Shown here: piece by piece, positions 17,636-26,330 of the stretch
How positions within the stretch are numbered: position 1 is the first letter of the stretch
Layout: every line of letters begins with the position of its first letter
Source: Lonepinella koalarum
GTDB lineage: Bacteria; Pseudomonadota; Gammaproteobacteria; Enterobacterales; Pasteurellaceae
Assembly (NCBI RefSeq): GCF_042926695.1
Contig: NZ_CP170642.1
Location: forward strand, 1,984,001-2,048,000
Length of the DNA: 64,000 nt
Reading direction: 5' to 3'
Translations under genes and position numbers: made by a program
Notes under the pieces: generated by a model
Told to the model about the DNA's origin: nothing
What the model saw: only the letters and a program-made list of their open reading frames with translations
The model's database searches: none

Positions 17636-18175
17636 TTATTTACGGAATGGGAAATTAAAGGCAGCAAGTAGTGCTTGGCCTTCTTCATCATTCTTCGCTG
17701 TTGTGGTAATAGTGATATCTAAACCACGAACACGATCAACTTTATCATAGTCGATTTCAGGGAAGATGATTTGCTCACGCACACCCATACTGTAATTACC
17801 ACGACCATCAAATGATTTCGCACTTAAACCGCGGAAGTCACGAATACGTGGAACAGCAATTGTAATTAAACGTTCAAAGAACTCCCACATACGTTCACCA
17901 CGTAGTGTTACTTTACAACCGATTGGATATCCCTGACGGATTTTAAAGCCAGCAACAGATTTGCGTGCTTTTGTTACTAAAGGTTTTTGACCGCTAATCG
18001 CTGCTAAATCCGCTACGGCGTTATCTAGCAATTTTTTATCGGTCAATGCTTCACCCACACCCATATTCAGGGTAATCTTTTCGATTCGTGGGACTTGCAT
18101 GACAGATGCGTAGTTGAATTTATTTTTCAATTCATTCACTACTTGATCTCTGTAGTAATCATGCAGTTTCGCCAT
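17636..18175 (-). CDS. rplE: 50S ribosomal protein L5
   Basis: L5 binds 5S rRNA and contacts the P-site tRNA. The 179-residue sequence starts MAKLHDYYRDQVVNELKNKF, with ITLNMGVGEA and the C-terminal DITITTTAKNDEEGQALLAAFNFPFRK. By analogy with E. coli, the mRNA around its start may be the S8 repressor target; I have not folded it. Confidence 0.98.
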   Translation of the reverse strand: MAKLHDYYRDQVVNELKNKFNYASVMQVPRIEKITLNMGVGEALTDKKLLDNAVADLAAISGQKPLVTKARKSVAGFKIRQGYPIGCKVTLRGERMWEFFERLITIAVPRIRDFRGLSAKSFDGRGNYSMGVREQIIFPEIDYDKVDRVRGLDITITTTAKNDEEGQALLAAFNFPFRK

Positions 18176-18192
18176 CGCATTACTCCAGTTTG

Positions 18193-18504
18193 TTAAATAA
18201 TTTCATTATTAGATTTGAAGAAACGGACTTTTTTGCCCTCTTCGAATCTAAAACCTACACGGTCAGCTTTGTTTGTTGTTGGGTTGAAAATTGCCACATT
18301 TGATGTATCAATTGGGGCTTCTTTCTTCACTAAACCACCTTCTTTGCCTAAAGCAGGGACAGGTTTTTCATGTTTAGTAATGATTTTAATACCTTCAACA
18401 ATCACTTTTCCGTTTGGTAACACTTGGGTTACCTTGCCACGTTTGCCTTTATCTTTACCGGCAAGAACGATGACTTCATCATTTTGACGAATTTTTGCAG
18501 CCAT
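18193..18504 (-). CDS. rplX: 50S ribosomal protein L24
   Basis: L24 initiates 50S assembly. The 103 residues contain the KOW motif DEVIVLAGKDKGKRGKVTQVL near the N-terminus. It follows rplN by 13 bases. Confidence 0.98.
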   Translation of the reverse strand: MAAKIRQNDEVIVLAGKDKGKRGKVTQVLPNGKVIVEGIKIITKHEKPVPALGKEGGLVKKEAPIDTSNVAIFNPTTNKADRVGFRFEEGKKVRFFKSNNEII

Positions 18505-18517
18505 TTCTCACTCTCCC

Positions 18518-18889
18518 TTACAGTACTTCTGGTGCTAAAGAAATGATCTTCATAAACTTCTCAGAGCGAAGTTCACGCGTCACAGGTCCAAAAATACGGG
18601 TACCGATAGGTTGCTCCGTGTTATTATTTAAAATGACACAAGCGTTACCATCGAAACGAATGACTGATCCGTCTGGGCGACGAACACCCTTTCTAGTGCG
18701 CACAACTACTGCTTTTAATACATCACCTTTTTTTACTTTACCACGAGGAATTGCTTCTTTCACAGTAATTTTAATGATGTCACCAATAGCAGCATAACGA
18801 CGGTGCGATCCACCTAGAACCTTGATACACATTACGCTACGAGCGCCTGAGTTATCAGCAACGTCTAGCATAGTCTGTGTCTGGATCAT
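18518..18889 (-). CDS. rplN: 50S ribosomal protein L14
   Basis: L14 sits at the subunit interface (bridges B5/B8). The 123-residue sequence starts MIQTQTMLDVADNSGARSVMCIKVLGG, the invariant L14 opening, and ends RELRSEKFMKIISLAPEVL. It is the first gene of the spc operon. The S10 operon, whose rpsQ normally lies just upstream, is not here; the accessory segment begins 240 bases away instead. Confidence 0.98.
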   Translation of the reverse strand: MIQTQTMLDVADNSGARSVMCIKVLGGSHRRYAAIGDIIKITVKEAIPRGKVKKGDVLKAVVVRTRKGVRRPDGSVIRFDGNACVILNNNTEQPIGTRIFGPVTRELRSEKFMKIISLAPEVL

Positions 18890-18931
18890 ATTAGTGCTCC
18901 GTTTAAGTTAAAAACACCCTTGCGGGACGAA

Positions 18932-18990
18932 CCTACTTACCTTAGGATAAGTAGGTCGGTGAGTTTATCAAAAAGGCAAGGTAAAAGCAA
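18932..18990 (-). promoter_or_regulatory. spc operon promoter and leader hairpin
   Basis: On the minus strand, -35 TTGCTT (18990-18985), a 17-base spacer and -10 TAAACT (18967-18962) lie upstream of rplN. The transcribed leader then forms an 8-bp hairpin CCTACTTA/TAAGTAGG (18955-18932) of unknown function. This lets the spc operon be transcribed without the S10 operon. Confidence 0.6.
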
Positions 18991-19128
18991 CTGGATTTTC
19001 AAGGAAATATTAACTATCAGAAACGTTGTGGAAATAAGACATACTTTGCTTTAAATGATAATTTAAATAACAAAAAGTGCGGTGGAAAAATCAGTATTCC
19101 TAATGTAGGCTAGGACATGTAGTATATT

Positions 19129-19860
19129 TTATAAGCTCTTAGTTATTAATACAAAACCAATGATTATCAATAACGAATAAATCACTCTATGATAGTTAAT
19201 ATTATACTTATGCAATAGTTGATAGCTAAACATACCTAAAAGCATACCAATAATAAATGCTGGAATAGCTTTAATAACATAAGAAAACACATCATCAGTG
19301 AGTAATCCTTTATACCAAAAGCCAATAATTGCACCTATCATCTGTAACATAAAGAAAAACACTAAAGTAGATTTTGTTTGATCATGAGTCCATGGTAACA
19401 TTGATGTATATGCGATAACTGGTGGACCTGGTTCCCCTACACTCGCACCTAAAGCACCAGAGAAAAATCCAATACCAGCACTAGCCACTGGTGATGTTGA
19501 TTTAAATAAAGATGTTTTTGAGCGGAAAGAATATATGCCTGAAATAATTAATATTAGCCCCATTATAATTAAAATTATTTCTGATGGAAGATGCTTTAAT
19601 AAACTCGCACCAATAAATGAACCGGGTAAAGAACCTATAAATAAAATTAAAGCCGTCTTATATTGTATATGAGATCGCATTTTCCATACTATTGGAAAGG
19701 TTACTAACCAACCCAGAATGCCTGCCAAAGGTACCGCTAATTTTACATCTATAAACAATGATAGTAATGGCACTGAAACTAAAGCTAATCCAAATCCTGT
19801 AAGCCCTTGAGTAAAACTACCTAATCCAATAACCATTGATATCATTAAAATAATTTCCAT
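19129..19860 (-). CDS. TauE/SafE-family permease, candidate sulfonate exporter of the SQ locus
   Basis: A 243-residue hydrophobic protein with about eight transmembrane helices. It shows TauE/SafE (TSUP) features: GFTQGLTGFGLALVSVPLLS at the N-terminus, and in the second half GALGASVGEPGPPVIAYTS. TSUP members move sulfite, sulfoacetate, taurine-related sulfonates and other organic anions. It is the last gene of the operon, 6 bases after the mutarotase gene. In other sulfoglycolytic bacteria TauE-like proteins are thought to export the C3 sulfonate end product. E. coli uses YihP (GPH family) for that step and YihP is absent here, so export of dihydroxypropanesulfonate is the best inference. 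The direction and substrate are unproven. Confidence 0.82.
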   Translation of the reverse strand: MEIILMISMVIGLGSFTQGLTGFGLALVSVPLLSLFIDVKLAVPLAGILGWLVTFPIVWKMRSHIQYKTALILFIGSLPGSFIGASLLKHLPSEIILIIMGLILIISGIYSFRSKTSLFKSTSPVASAGIGFFSGALGASVGEPGPPVIAYTSMLPWTHDQTKSTLVFFFMLQMIGAIIGFWYKGLLTDDVFSYVIKAIPAFIIGMLLGMFSYQLLHKYNINYHRVIYSLLIIIGFVLITKSL

Positions 19861-19866
19861 TTTATA

Positions 19867-20934
19867 TTATCCCTGATTATCTTTTACACTGAACTGATAA
19901 ATTGTTTTTTGTTTGTATATTTGATCTGGTTCGAGTAGTGTGTTGGGAAAATGACGATGATTAGGACTATCAGGGAAATGTTGCGTTTCTAAACAAATTG
20001 CTGCAAAAGATTCATATTTGTATTGGTTTTTACCCATCCAGCACTTATTTGATAACTTAGCGGCATTATATACTTGAATGGCTGGCTGAGTAGTGATGAC
20101 CGTTAGAAATCGCCCACTTTCAGGATCATAAAGTTCAGCCGCTTTATGATACTCATCATAGGCAACTTCGCCATTTAAGATAAAATTATGATCTAGGGTT
20201 TTATCTTTCAATTTATCCATATTATCCCCAATCTTGATTGCCTTTCTAAAATCTAAACCGGTGTGTTTAACGGATAAGATTTCTCCTGTAGGGATCATAT
20301 TCTGAGCAACAGGGGTATAATAATCGCTAAAAATTTTCAAATAATGATGACAAATGTAACCTTGATCATGGCCTGATAAATTATAATAGCTATGATTAGT
20401 TAAGTTAATAATTGTTGTTTGATCTGTGGTGGCAGTAAAATAAAAATGTAGCTGATTTTGTTCATCTAAACCTATGCTATGAGTTATATTTAAATTACCT
20501 GGGTAGCCTGATTCGCCATTTGGCGAGAGACGATAAAAATGAATCATGATTAGCGTTTCATTTTTCTCTATACTGTAATTCCAAATATATTTATCAAATC
20601 CGACACTTCCGCCATGGATATGTTGCGAAGTCGATAATTCATTCTTTTCAAGTTGGTATATTTGGTCTTTTATTTTAAATAAACCATGATTAATACGATT
20701 AGCATACCTTCCGACCACAGCACCAAAAAAAGGGTGTCCCTGTAAATATTCATTTAAGGTATCAAAACCTAAGACAATGTCTTTAAAGTGACCCTGACAA
20801 TCTTGAGTCTCAATAGATGTAACAATGCAACCATAATTGGTTATTTTAACTAACATCCCATTTTGGTTAGATAAATGAATTAAATCAACTCGCTCCCCAT
20901 TGACCTGACCAAAAGTCTCAATTTTTATATTCAT
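19867..20934 (-). CDS. Aldose 1-epimerase, GalM type (candidate sulfoquinovose mutarotase)
   Basis: A 355-residue galactose-mutarotase-like enzyme interconverting alpha and beta anomers of an aldose. Family motifs are present: GRYANRI, QHIHGG, LTNHSYYNLSG (catalytic His), DHNFIL and ICLETQHFPDSPNHRHFPNTLL (catalytic Glu). Start 20934 (MNIKIETFG) is preferred over an ATG six codons upstream by family alignment. It lies between the SQ isomerase and the TauE-like permease. E. coli has the shorter YihR at the corresponding step; this protein looks like classical GalM. It probably converts the alpha-SQ released by YihQ to the anomer used by YihS, but a role in galactose use cannot be excluded. Confidence 0.88.
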   Translation of the reverse strand: MNIKIETFGQVNGERVDLIHLSNQNGMLVKITNYGCIVTSIETQDCQGHFKDIVLGFDTLNEYLQGHPFFGAVVGRYANRINHGLFKIKDQIYQLEKNELSTSQHIHGGSVGFDKYIWNYSIEKNETLIMIHFYRLSPNGESGYPGNLNITHSIGLDEQNQLHFYFTATTDQTTIINLTNHSYYNLSGHDQGYICHHYLKIFSDYYTPVAQNMIPTGEILSVKHTGLDFRKAIKIGDNMDKLKDKTLDHNFILNGEVAYDEYHKAAELYDPESGRFLTVITTQPAIQVYNAAKLSNKCWMGKNQYKYESFAAICLETQHFPDSPNHRHFPNTLLEPDQIYKQKTIYQFSVKDNQG

Positions 20935-21017
20935 CACTGTATATCTCAACATTTCTATCTAAAATAAAAAAGCATTCCTCTTTTTACCGTCGTTTCAATT
21001 AGAATGCCTATATTTTC

Positions 21018-22262
21018 TTATTTTACATTTTTATCTAATAATCCTGCTGCAAGTGCTGGTGCTAAGCCTGGTGTTAAAGGCAAGCGCGGAATTAATAAAC
21101 AGTGCATTAAATGATAAATATCTTGTTTACCGTCCCATACTTTATTGGATACTTTATTGTTAGCGTCTAATTCTTGCCACCAAGATCCTGTTTCATAATC
21201 CATCAAATAACAACGACTGTAATCCCAAAAACGTTGATAATATTCCTCGTATTGCGATTCTCCTGTTGTCGTATATAAAGCATAAGCTGTGCCGATTGCT
21301 TCAACGATAACCCAGCGGATTCTTTCCCGAACAACCGGTTTACCATTCCAATCCACGGTATAAACAAAACCTTCAGCACCGTCCACCGACCATGCGTCTC
21401 TTATTCCAGCGGCAAATAAATTTTTAGCATCCTCCAATAACCACTCTGGTGCATGTTCTCCGATGGATATTAAGGTGGCTCTAAGGTGACAAATTAGCCT
21501 GCCCCATTCAACCCAATGTCCTGGCGTACCACCATAAGCTCGGAAATGGCTGGCAGGATTTTCTTTATTATAATCTGGTAATGGTTGCCAATGAGAATCA
21601 AAATGTTCATTTACACGATAGTGATTATTTCTCGCCACATCATGGATAATGACAGACGTAATTCTGAGTGCCCTATCTAACCATTTTTTATCTTTTGTTA
21701 TATCATACACAATAAGAAAAGCTTCCACTGCGTGCATATTGGCATTGCCACCGCGGTAGTCTTCTGTCTGGCTAAATGTTTCATCCCAAGACTCAAGACA
21801 CATTTGTTCTTTTTCACTCCAGAAATATTTTTCAATAATGTCTATCGCCTTATCAAGTAATTTTTTTGCCTTAGGGTGCCCTGTTGCCGTTGCACTCGCA
21901 GCACCTAATAAGACAAAAAAATGTTGATACCCTTGTTTTGTTCTATCAATCACCCCCGTATCATCCACATTGGCATACCAACCACCATAAATAGGGTCAT
22001 GTAAAGCGCCATTTAATAATGAATTGATGCCATGTTCTACTAATTTATATGCCCCAGGTCTTCCCATTAACGTCGCTAATGAATACACATGCAGCATTCT
22101 TGCCGTAATCCAAAGTTGCGTTCCCATCTCCTTACGTATATTACCGTTGTTTCCAATCCAACCAAAACCTGTGGGGACTACAGATTTATAGCCGAACTCA
22201 AAAATACGATCAGTTTCATTTTCTAACCAATGATTATGCGTTCTTGTGTTTATCCATTTCAT
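21018..22262 (-). CDS. yihS: Sulfoquinovose isomerase (YihS)
   Basis: YihS isomerises sulfoquinovose to sulfofructose, the first cytosolic step of sulfo-EMP. The 414-residue protein is an AGE-family (alpha/alpha)6 barrel, collinear and highly similar to E. coli YihS from MKWxNTxxHNxWLEQETDRIF to the C-terminal PGxAPAxAAGLLD. Conserved active-site residues are Arg55 (WITARMLH), His177 (ANMHAVE), and His249 and Glu252 (GTPGHWVEWGR). Arg241 (HFRAYGG), in the segment that recognises the sulfonate, is kept. Start ATG 22262 is preceded by AGGTGA. Weak mannose/fructose isomerase activity, as in E. coli YihS, is possible, but the neighbours settle the role. Confidence 0.95.
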   Translation of the reverse strand: MKWINTRTHNHWLENETDRIFEFGYKSVVPTGFGWIGNNGNIRKEMGTQLWITARMLHVYSLATLMGRPGAYKLVEHGINSLLNGALHDPIYGGWYANVDDTGVIDRTKQGYQHFFVLLGAASATATGHPKAKKLLDKAIDIIEKYFWSEKEQMCLESWDETFSQTEDYRGGNANMHAVEAFLIVYDITKDKKWLDRALRITSVIIHDVARNNHYRVNEHFDSHWQPLPDYNKENPASHFRAYGGTPGHWVEWGRLICHLRATLISIGEHAPEWLLEDAKNLFAAGIRDAWSVDGAEGFVYTVDWNGKPVVRERIRWVIVEAIGTAYALYTTTGESQYEEYYQRFWDYSRCYLMDYETGSWWQELDANNKVSNKVWDGKQDIYHLMHCLLIPRLPLTPGLAPALAAGLLDKNVK

Positions 22263-22340
22263 AATGTTCACCTACTATTTAATTTATAAAACTCTCAAAG
22301 TTTAATTGAACTTTAACAAAACAAAATTCAATCAATTTAG

Positions 22341-24356
22341 TTATGAAATATCAGCAATAGCTGCAAACAAATCTGTCCACTGACTATTTTTTCGATAAAA
22401 CAATGGCGGTTTGCCTATGGGGGCTGGAACCGTAATTGTTTGTCCACCTTGAATTTCTTGAGCCGTCCAAACACTTATCCACGTTTCCCCTGATGGTAAA
22501 TAAACCCGCCATTCTGTTACCCCTTGTTTATGCACTGGTGCCACCAGAAGCTCAGCACCATACATATATTGATCCTGAATATCATAAGTATTGATATCCT
22601 GTTCAAAATGCACAAATAAGGGTCTTTGAACAGGATAGCCCTTGGTATAGGCTTCATCGACTAAGGATTTTAAGTAAGGAACTAAATGACAATAAATTTT
22701 AGTCATTCTGGCTAAATGGGCGATGGTACTACTATCTTGGTCAAACTGGAAGTTTTCATCTGGGCGATTTCCTTCATGGGTTCGCATCATTGGGGTAAAT
22801 GCCGCCATATCAACCCAGCGTTCAAAAACTTCTTTTGTTCTCCGATGACCAAATAAACTAGTATAGCCGCCAATATCACTGTGATGATAGGCATTGCCCA
22901 ATAATCCAGATGATAAAGCACCACAAATAACCGTATTTAATCCATCATGACGTGAAAAATCGACACATTGATCACCTGCCCATAACATCGGACAATACTG
23001 TTGAGAACCTGTAAAACCTGCTCGCATAAAGAATAAGATTTCGCCTGTCAACGCCCTTTCTTCAACGGCTTCAGCATTAACCCTAGCCCAAAGTGGCGGC
23101 CAAGCATTGTGCATAATTTTGGCATCCATCCCATTTGCTAAGTAAAGATCATCTGTTGGTAGGTATTCACCAAAATCAGCCATCCAGCCAGATACACCAA
23201 GATCAAGCATATTCTTTTGAATAATTTCCTGTTTAAACCATTCCCTTGTTTTTGGATTGGTGAAATCCAGTACACCACAATAAAATTCACCAAAATCCAC
23301 TAACGCCACTTCTTTTTGCGCATTTAAGGCAAATAATCCTTTTTCTTTCGCTATGGGAAAAAGTTCACCATCATCGCATAAATAAGGACTGACATAAGCC
23401 AAGAAACGAATATTTTGTTGTTTTAATTGCTTGATCTTTTTAGCTAAGTTGGGATAACGCTTAGGGTTCCATTTCCAATCCCAAAACAAGCGTTTACCAA
23501 AACTTGTTTGTCTAACGCCAGCCCAGTCTTCACACCAAATTCCTGCCACTGGAACACCTTTAGCTCGGGCATTGTCTAATCGAGAAAATGAATTTTTTTC
23601 CCCACCTTTTAACCCTAGTATCACGCCATTATAAATCCACTCGGGTAATTTAGGTTGTCTGCCAAAACGCAAGCTCAATTTCTCAACGATGGTTAAAAAA
23701 GTATCGCCAGTATATATTTCTATCGATTTAGGTATTTCCCAACTGTGTAATTCATGATAATCCGTATGACGGAAATCAAATTCAGAATAAGCCGTACTAT
23801 TGATATGGCAAGCATAATGTTGAGAAGAAATAAAGGTTGGCTGTGGATAATTGGTATGATAATAATCACCACCTGCTTTATGATATTTATCTGACAAGAA
23901 CGTTATTTCCGTGGTTTTATCTCGACCAACACCCGGTTCAGATGTCCATAAGGGAAAATGTCTTCCTTTCATATTGAAATATGACATCTGCTCCCCACCG
24001 CCCCAAACTTTCTCATTTTCATCTGCCACAAGTCTCAACCAAAATCGATTAAGTGATGGGTTCATTGACTGAATAGTTAAAATAAGATCCCGATCAGAAC
24101 GGGGAGAAATCTGTATTTTTAATTGAAAAGGTGTTTTCTCATCATAAGAGAGATAAATAGTATTCTCTTTGATTGTGCTATATTTGAGTGGTAATCTTTC
24201 AATTATCCTATCTTCTATTTGAAAATTACCACGATAACTGGCTATTTTCTCTTCTCCAATACCCACAAAAAAAGCAGGATGTTGCGTGGTATGGCACAAT
24301 ATACTTTTTTGCTTATAGAATAATTCAAATCCATTTTCAATTTGATTTAGTTTCAT
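22341..24356 (-). CDS. yihQ: Sulfoquinovosidase (YihQ), GH31
   Basis: YihQ hydrolyses sulfoquinovosyl glycosides such as sulfoquinovosyl glycerol from plant and cyanobacterial sulfolipid. The 671-residue GH31 protein keeps the nucleophile Asp394 (WMADFGEYLP) and acid/base Asp462 (AGDQ). It also keeps the residues that recognise the sulfonate in E. coli YihQ: Arg289 and Trp292 in FGKRLFW, and Tyr498 in HHSDIGGY. That combination separates sulfoquinovosidases from ordinary alpha-glucosidases. No signal peptide is seen, so intact glycosides must be imported. Start 24356 (MKLNQIENGF) is chosen because GTGAG lies 7 bases upstream. Confidence 0.95.
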   Translation of the reverse strand: MKLNQIENGFELFYKQKSILCHTTQHPAFFVGIGEEKIASYRGNFQIEDRIIERLPLKYSTIKENTIYLSYDEKTPFQLKIQISPRSDRDLILTIQSMNPSLNRFWLRLVADENEKVWGGGEQMSYFNMKGRHFPLWTSEPGVGRDKTTEITFLSDKYHKAGGDYYHTNYPQPTFISSQHYACHINSTAYSEFDFRHTDYHELHSWEIPKSIEIYTGDTFLTIVEKLSLRFGRQPKLPEWIYNGVILGLKGGEKNSFSRLDNARAKGVPVAGIWCEDWAGVRQTSFGKRLFWDWKWNPKRYPNLAKKIKQLKQQNIRFLAYVSPYLCDDGELFPIAKEKGLFALNAQKEVALVDFGEFYCGVLDFTNPKTREWFKQEIIQKNMLDLGVSGWMADFGEYLPTDDLYLANGMDAKIMHNAWPPLWARVNAEAVEERALTGEILFFMRAGFTGSQQYCPMLWAGDQCVDFSRHDGLNTVICGALSSGLLGNAYHHSDIGGYTSLFGHRRTKEVFERWVDMAAFTPMMRTHEGNRPDENFQFDQDSSTIAHLARMTKIYCHLVPYLKSLVDEAYTKGYPVQRPLFVHFEQDINTYDIQDQYMYGAELLVAPVHKQGVTEWRVYLPSGETWISVWTAQEIQGGQTITVPAPIGKPPLFYRKNSQWTDLFAAIADIS

Positions 24357-24410
24357 ATAACATCTCACAAGAAAGAATGAATAAGTAACTGTTTATAAAA
24401 TATTTATTGC

Positions 24411-25286
24411 TTATCTTGTAGCCATCATCTCATCAACTATACGACCAAGATGTTGTAAACGAGGCGCGGAAATATCTTTAAGCATTAATTCGGTATCAGG
24501 TAAGCCAATCACCGAAGACCAAACCGCTCTCCCTGCCAAAAATCCTGATGCACCTGCTTGCATAGCAATTCGTACTGAACGACAAAACAAATTAGGATCC
24601 ACTCCAGAAGAAAGAATCACCCACGGCATATTAATTTGATCATTCAACGCTTTCGTTGCCTTTAATAGCGTTGAAGCCTCGCCTTGACCAAACAACGGCA
24701 TCTCACCTTTATATAAGTCAGCGCCGCAATCACCTAATTCCTTGGCTGCACAAAGAATGGCTTTTTCTCGATCAAATTTATCTCCTGTGCGTGGGGGTCT
24801 CACAACAGGTTCAATAATGCTGACTAACCCAGCCGAACGACAACTTTTAATAAAATCATTAACCATCTCAAGACGTTGATCCGCCTCTTCATCCTCTCGC
24901 CATAAAACTAATAATTTAAGGGCTTTACCACCATTTGCCCTCACTTCATAGGGATCAATGTCTTTATCTAATTCAACTTGATCAACTGGAATACCATTAC
25001 CCGGAATAAATTTATCCATCGCCACAATCATCGATGAGACTGGCGATATTGCTTTTTGGGCGACAATTTGTTGATAACAGAATTGATTGTCAACTAACAC
25101 TGCCGAAGCATAAGGTGACAGGATTTGCGCCGCTTTCACTTTAAAATCGGTTAATACCTGATCGGCAATAGGCTGTTTTACACCAGCAGAAGCAAACATA
25201 TTTCTCATCGCTTCTCGTTGATCCACCGCTAGCATAGCAAAGCCACCAGACGCTCTTGCAATATCTTTAATTGTGTAACTTAACAT
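24411..25286 (-). CDS. yihT: 6-deoxy-6-sulfofructose-1-phosphate aldolase (YihT)
   Basis: YihT cleaves sulfofructose-1-phosphate to dihydroxyacetone phosphate and 3-sulfolactaldehyde. The 291-residue class I aldolase matches E. coli YihT throughout (ASGGFAMLAVDQREAMR; IIEPVVRPPR; SGFLAGRAVWSSVIGLPDTELML). The Schiff-base lysine is Lys193 (DLYKGEMP) and the sulfonate-site Arg253 (AGRAVW) is present, at the same numbers as in E. coli. Start 25286 (MLSYTIKD) is set by AAGGA 8 bases upstream; an ATG six codons earlier overlaps yihU. The gap to yihU is only 10 bases. Confidence 0.95.
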   Translation of the reverse strand: MLSYTIKDIARASGGFAMLAVDQREAMRNMFASAGVKQPIADQVLTDFKVKAAQILSPYASAVLVDNQFCYQQIVAQKAISPVSSMIVAMDKFIPGNGIPVDQVELDKDIDPYEVRANGGKALKLLVLWREDEEADQRLEMVNDFIKSCRSAGLVSIIEPVVRPPRTGDKFDREKAILCAAKELGDCGADLYKGEMPLFGQGEASTLLKATKALNDQINMPWVILSSGVDPNLFCRSVRIAMQAGASGFLAGRAVWSSVIGLPDTELMLKDISAPRLQHLGRIVDEMMATR

Positions 25287-25296
25287 AATTTTTTCC

Positions 25297-26184
25297 TTAA
25301 TCATCTTTTAATCCTGAACAATTACGCAAATGTTCTAAAATAGCCGTCCAATCTTGTTTTCCTCTTCCTGTAGCTCTCGCTTGACTATAAATCTCTCTAG
25401 AAGCGGCTCCCATAAACAAAGGAACATTCAATTGATTAGCCACATCTAACGCTAAACTGAGATCTTTATGGGCTAAATCAATCATAAAGGAAGGCGTTAA
25501 ATCTCCTTTTAATACTTTATTCGGCCAAGTTGTGGTGAAATGTCCTTTATTAGCAGGCGTCCCCTCCATTACTTCCAATGCCTTTTCTAATGGTAAATTC
25601 AAAGATTCACACAACACTGTGGCTTCAGCAGAGAGTGCATTTAATGCTATACTCATAAAATTGTTAATTAATTTCACTCGAATACCATTACCTGGTCCCC
25701 CAGTATTAACAATTTTATTCCCCATGCATAGTAAAATAGGAGATGCTTTTTCTATTTGTTCTTTTGTTCCCCCTGCTAGAATGAGTAATGTCCCCGAAAT
25801 AGCGTGATCAGAAGTTCTTCCTACAGGAACATCCATAAATTCTATATTTTCAGATCGTAGCCTGTTACGTATATCGTCACTTTCTAAAGGATGAATTGTT
25901 GACATATCAATAACAATAGAATTTCTATTAATAGATTCTATAGCACCATTATTACCAAAAATAACGTCATTAACTAACTTTCCATTTGGTAGCATTGTAA
26001 TTATAAACTCACACCCTAAAACAGCATCTTTAGGTGATGTTGCTACATAAGCACCCAGAGCATTAAGCTTCTCAGAGGCTGTAGGATTTATATCATAAAC
26101 TCTCAAATGATGCCCTTTATGGAGTAAATTAGTTGCCATCGGGGTCCCCATTTGCCCTAATCCTATAAAAGCTATATGTGCCAT
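25297..26184 (-). CDS. yihU: 3-sulfolactaldehyde reductase (YihU)
   Basis: YihU reduces 3-sulfolactaldehyde to 2,3-dihydroxypropane-1-sulfonate with NADH, regenerating NAD+ in anaerobic sulfoglycolysis. The 295-residue beta-hydroxyacid dehydrogenase has the Rossmann motif GLGQMGTPMA (8-17), the substrate loop with Arg123 (DVPVGRTS), catalytic Lys171 and the sulfonate-binding Asn174 and Ser178 (RVKLINNFMS), all as in E. coli YihU. It is the first gene of the leftward operon yihU-yihT-yihQ-yihS-galM-like-tauE-like and diverges from yihV. Confidence 0.95.
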   Translation of the reverse strand: MAHIAFIGLGQMGTPMATNLLHKGHHLRVYDINPTASEKLNALGAYVATSPKDAVLGCEFIITMLPNGKLVNDVIFGNNGAIESINRNSIVIDMSTIHPLESDDIRNRLRSENIEFMDVPVGRTSDHAISGTLLILAGGTKEQIEKASPILLCMGNKIVNTGGPGNGIRVKLINNFMSIALNALSAEATVLCESLNLPLEKALEVMEGTPANKGHFTTTWPNKVLKGDLTPSFMIDLAHKDLSLALDVANQLNVPLFMGAASREIYSQARATGRGKQDWTAILEHLRNCSGLKDD

Positions 26185-26197
26185 ATCATTTCCTTTT

Positions 26198-26237
26198 TGA
26201 TCATTTTTGTCTTTTTTTTATCATATTTGTATTTTTT
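26198..26237. repeat. Tandem 20-bp direct repeats over the yihU promoter (candidate CsqR operator)
   Basis: Two adjacent 20-base units, 26198-26217 and 26218-26237, match at 17 of 20 positions around a shared core ATCAT..TTTGT..TTTTTT. They cover the predicted yihU -10 and transcription start. DeoR-family repressors often bind direct repeats. The 13-mer CTTTTTTTTATCA spanning the unit junction recurs in the TRAP promoter (28461-28473). Confidence 0.5.
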
Positions 26238-26290
26238 ATTTAAGTAAAGTGATCTAGATCACATTTTTAAAATTTTTTTTAGTGTAGAAT
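26220..26290. promoter_or_regulatory. Divergent yihU/yihV promoters around one near-consensus CRP site
   Basis: AGTGATCTAGATCACA (26248-26263) is one base from the ideal CRP palindrome. Rightward, a -10 TAGAAT at 26285-26290 predicts a start near 26297, 41.5 bases from the CRP centre. Leftward, TATGAT (minus strand, 26225-26220) predicts a start near 26213-26214, 41.5-42.5 bases from the same centre. Both are class II spacings, so both operons should be under catabolite control. Confidence 0.75.
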
Positions 26291-26330
26291 TCATTTTAAC
26301 AACTAAATATCAAACAGAATTGGAGGTAAC

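Noticed and set aside
21018..22262. Assigning this gene as N-acylglucosamine 2-epimerase of sialic acid catabolism
   Set aside because: The sequence follows E. coli YihS along its whole length and the neighbours are SQ genes; no nanA, nanK or nanE lies nearby.
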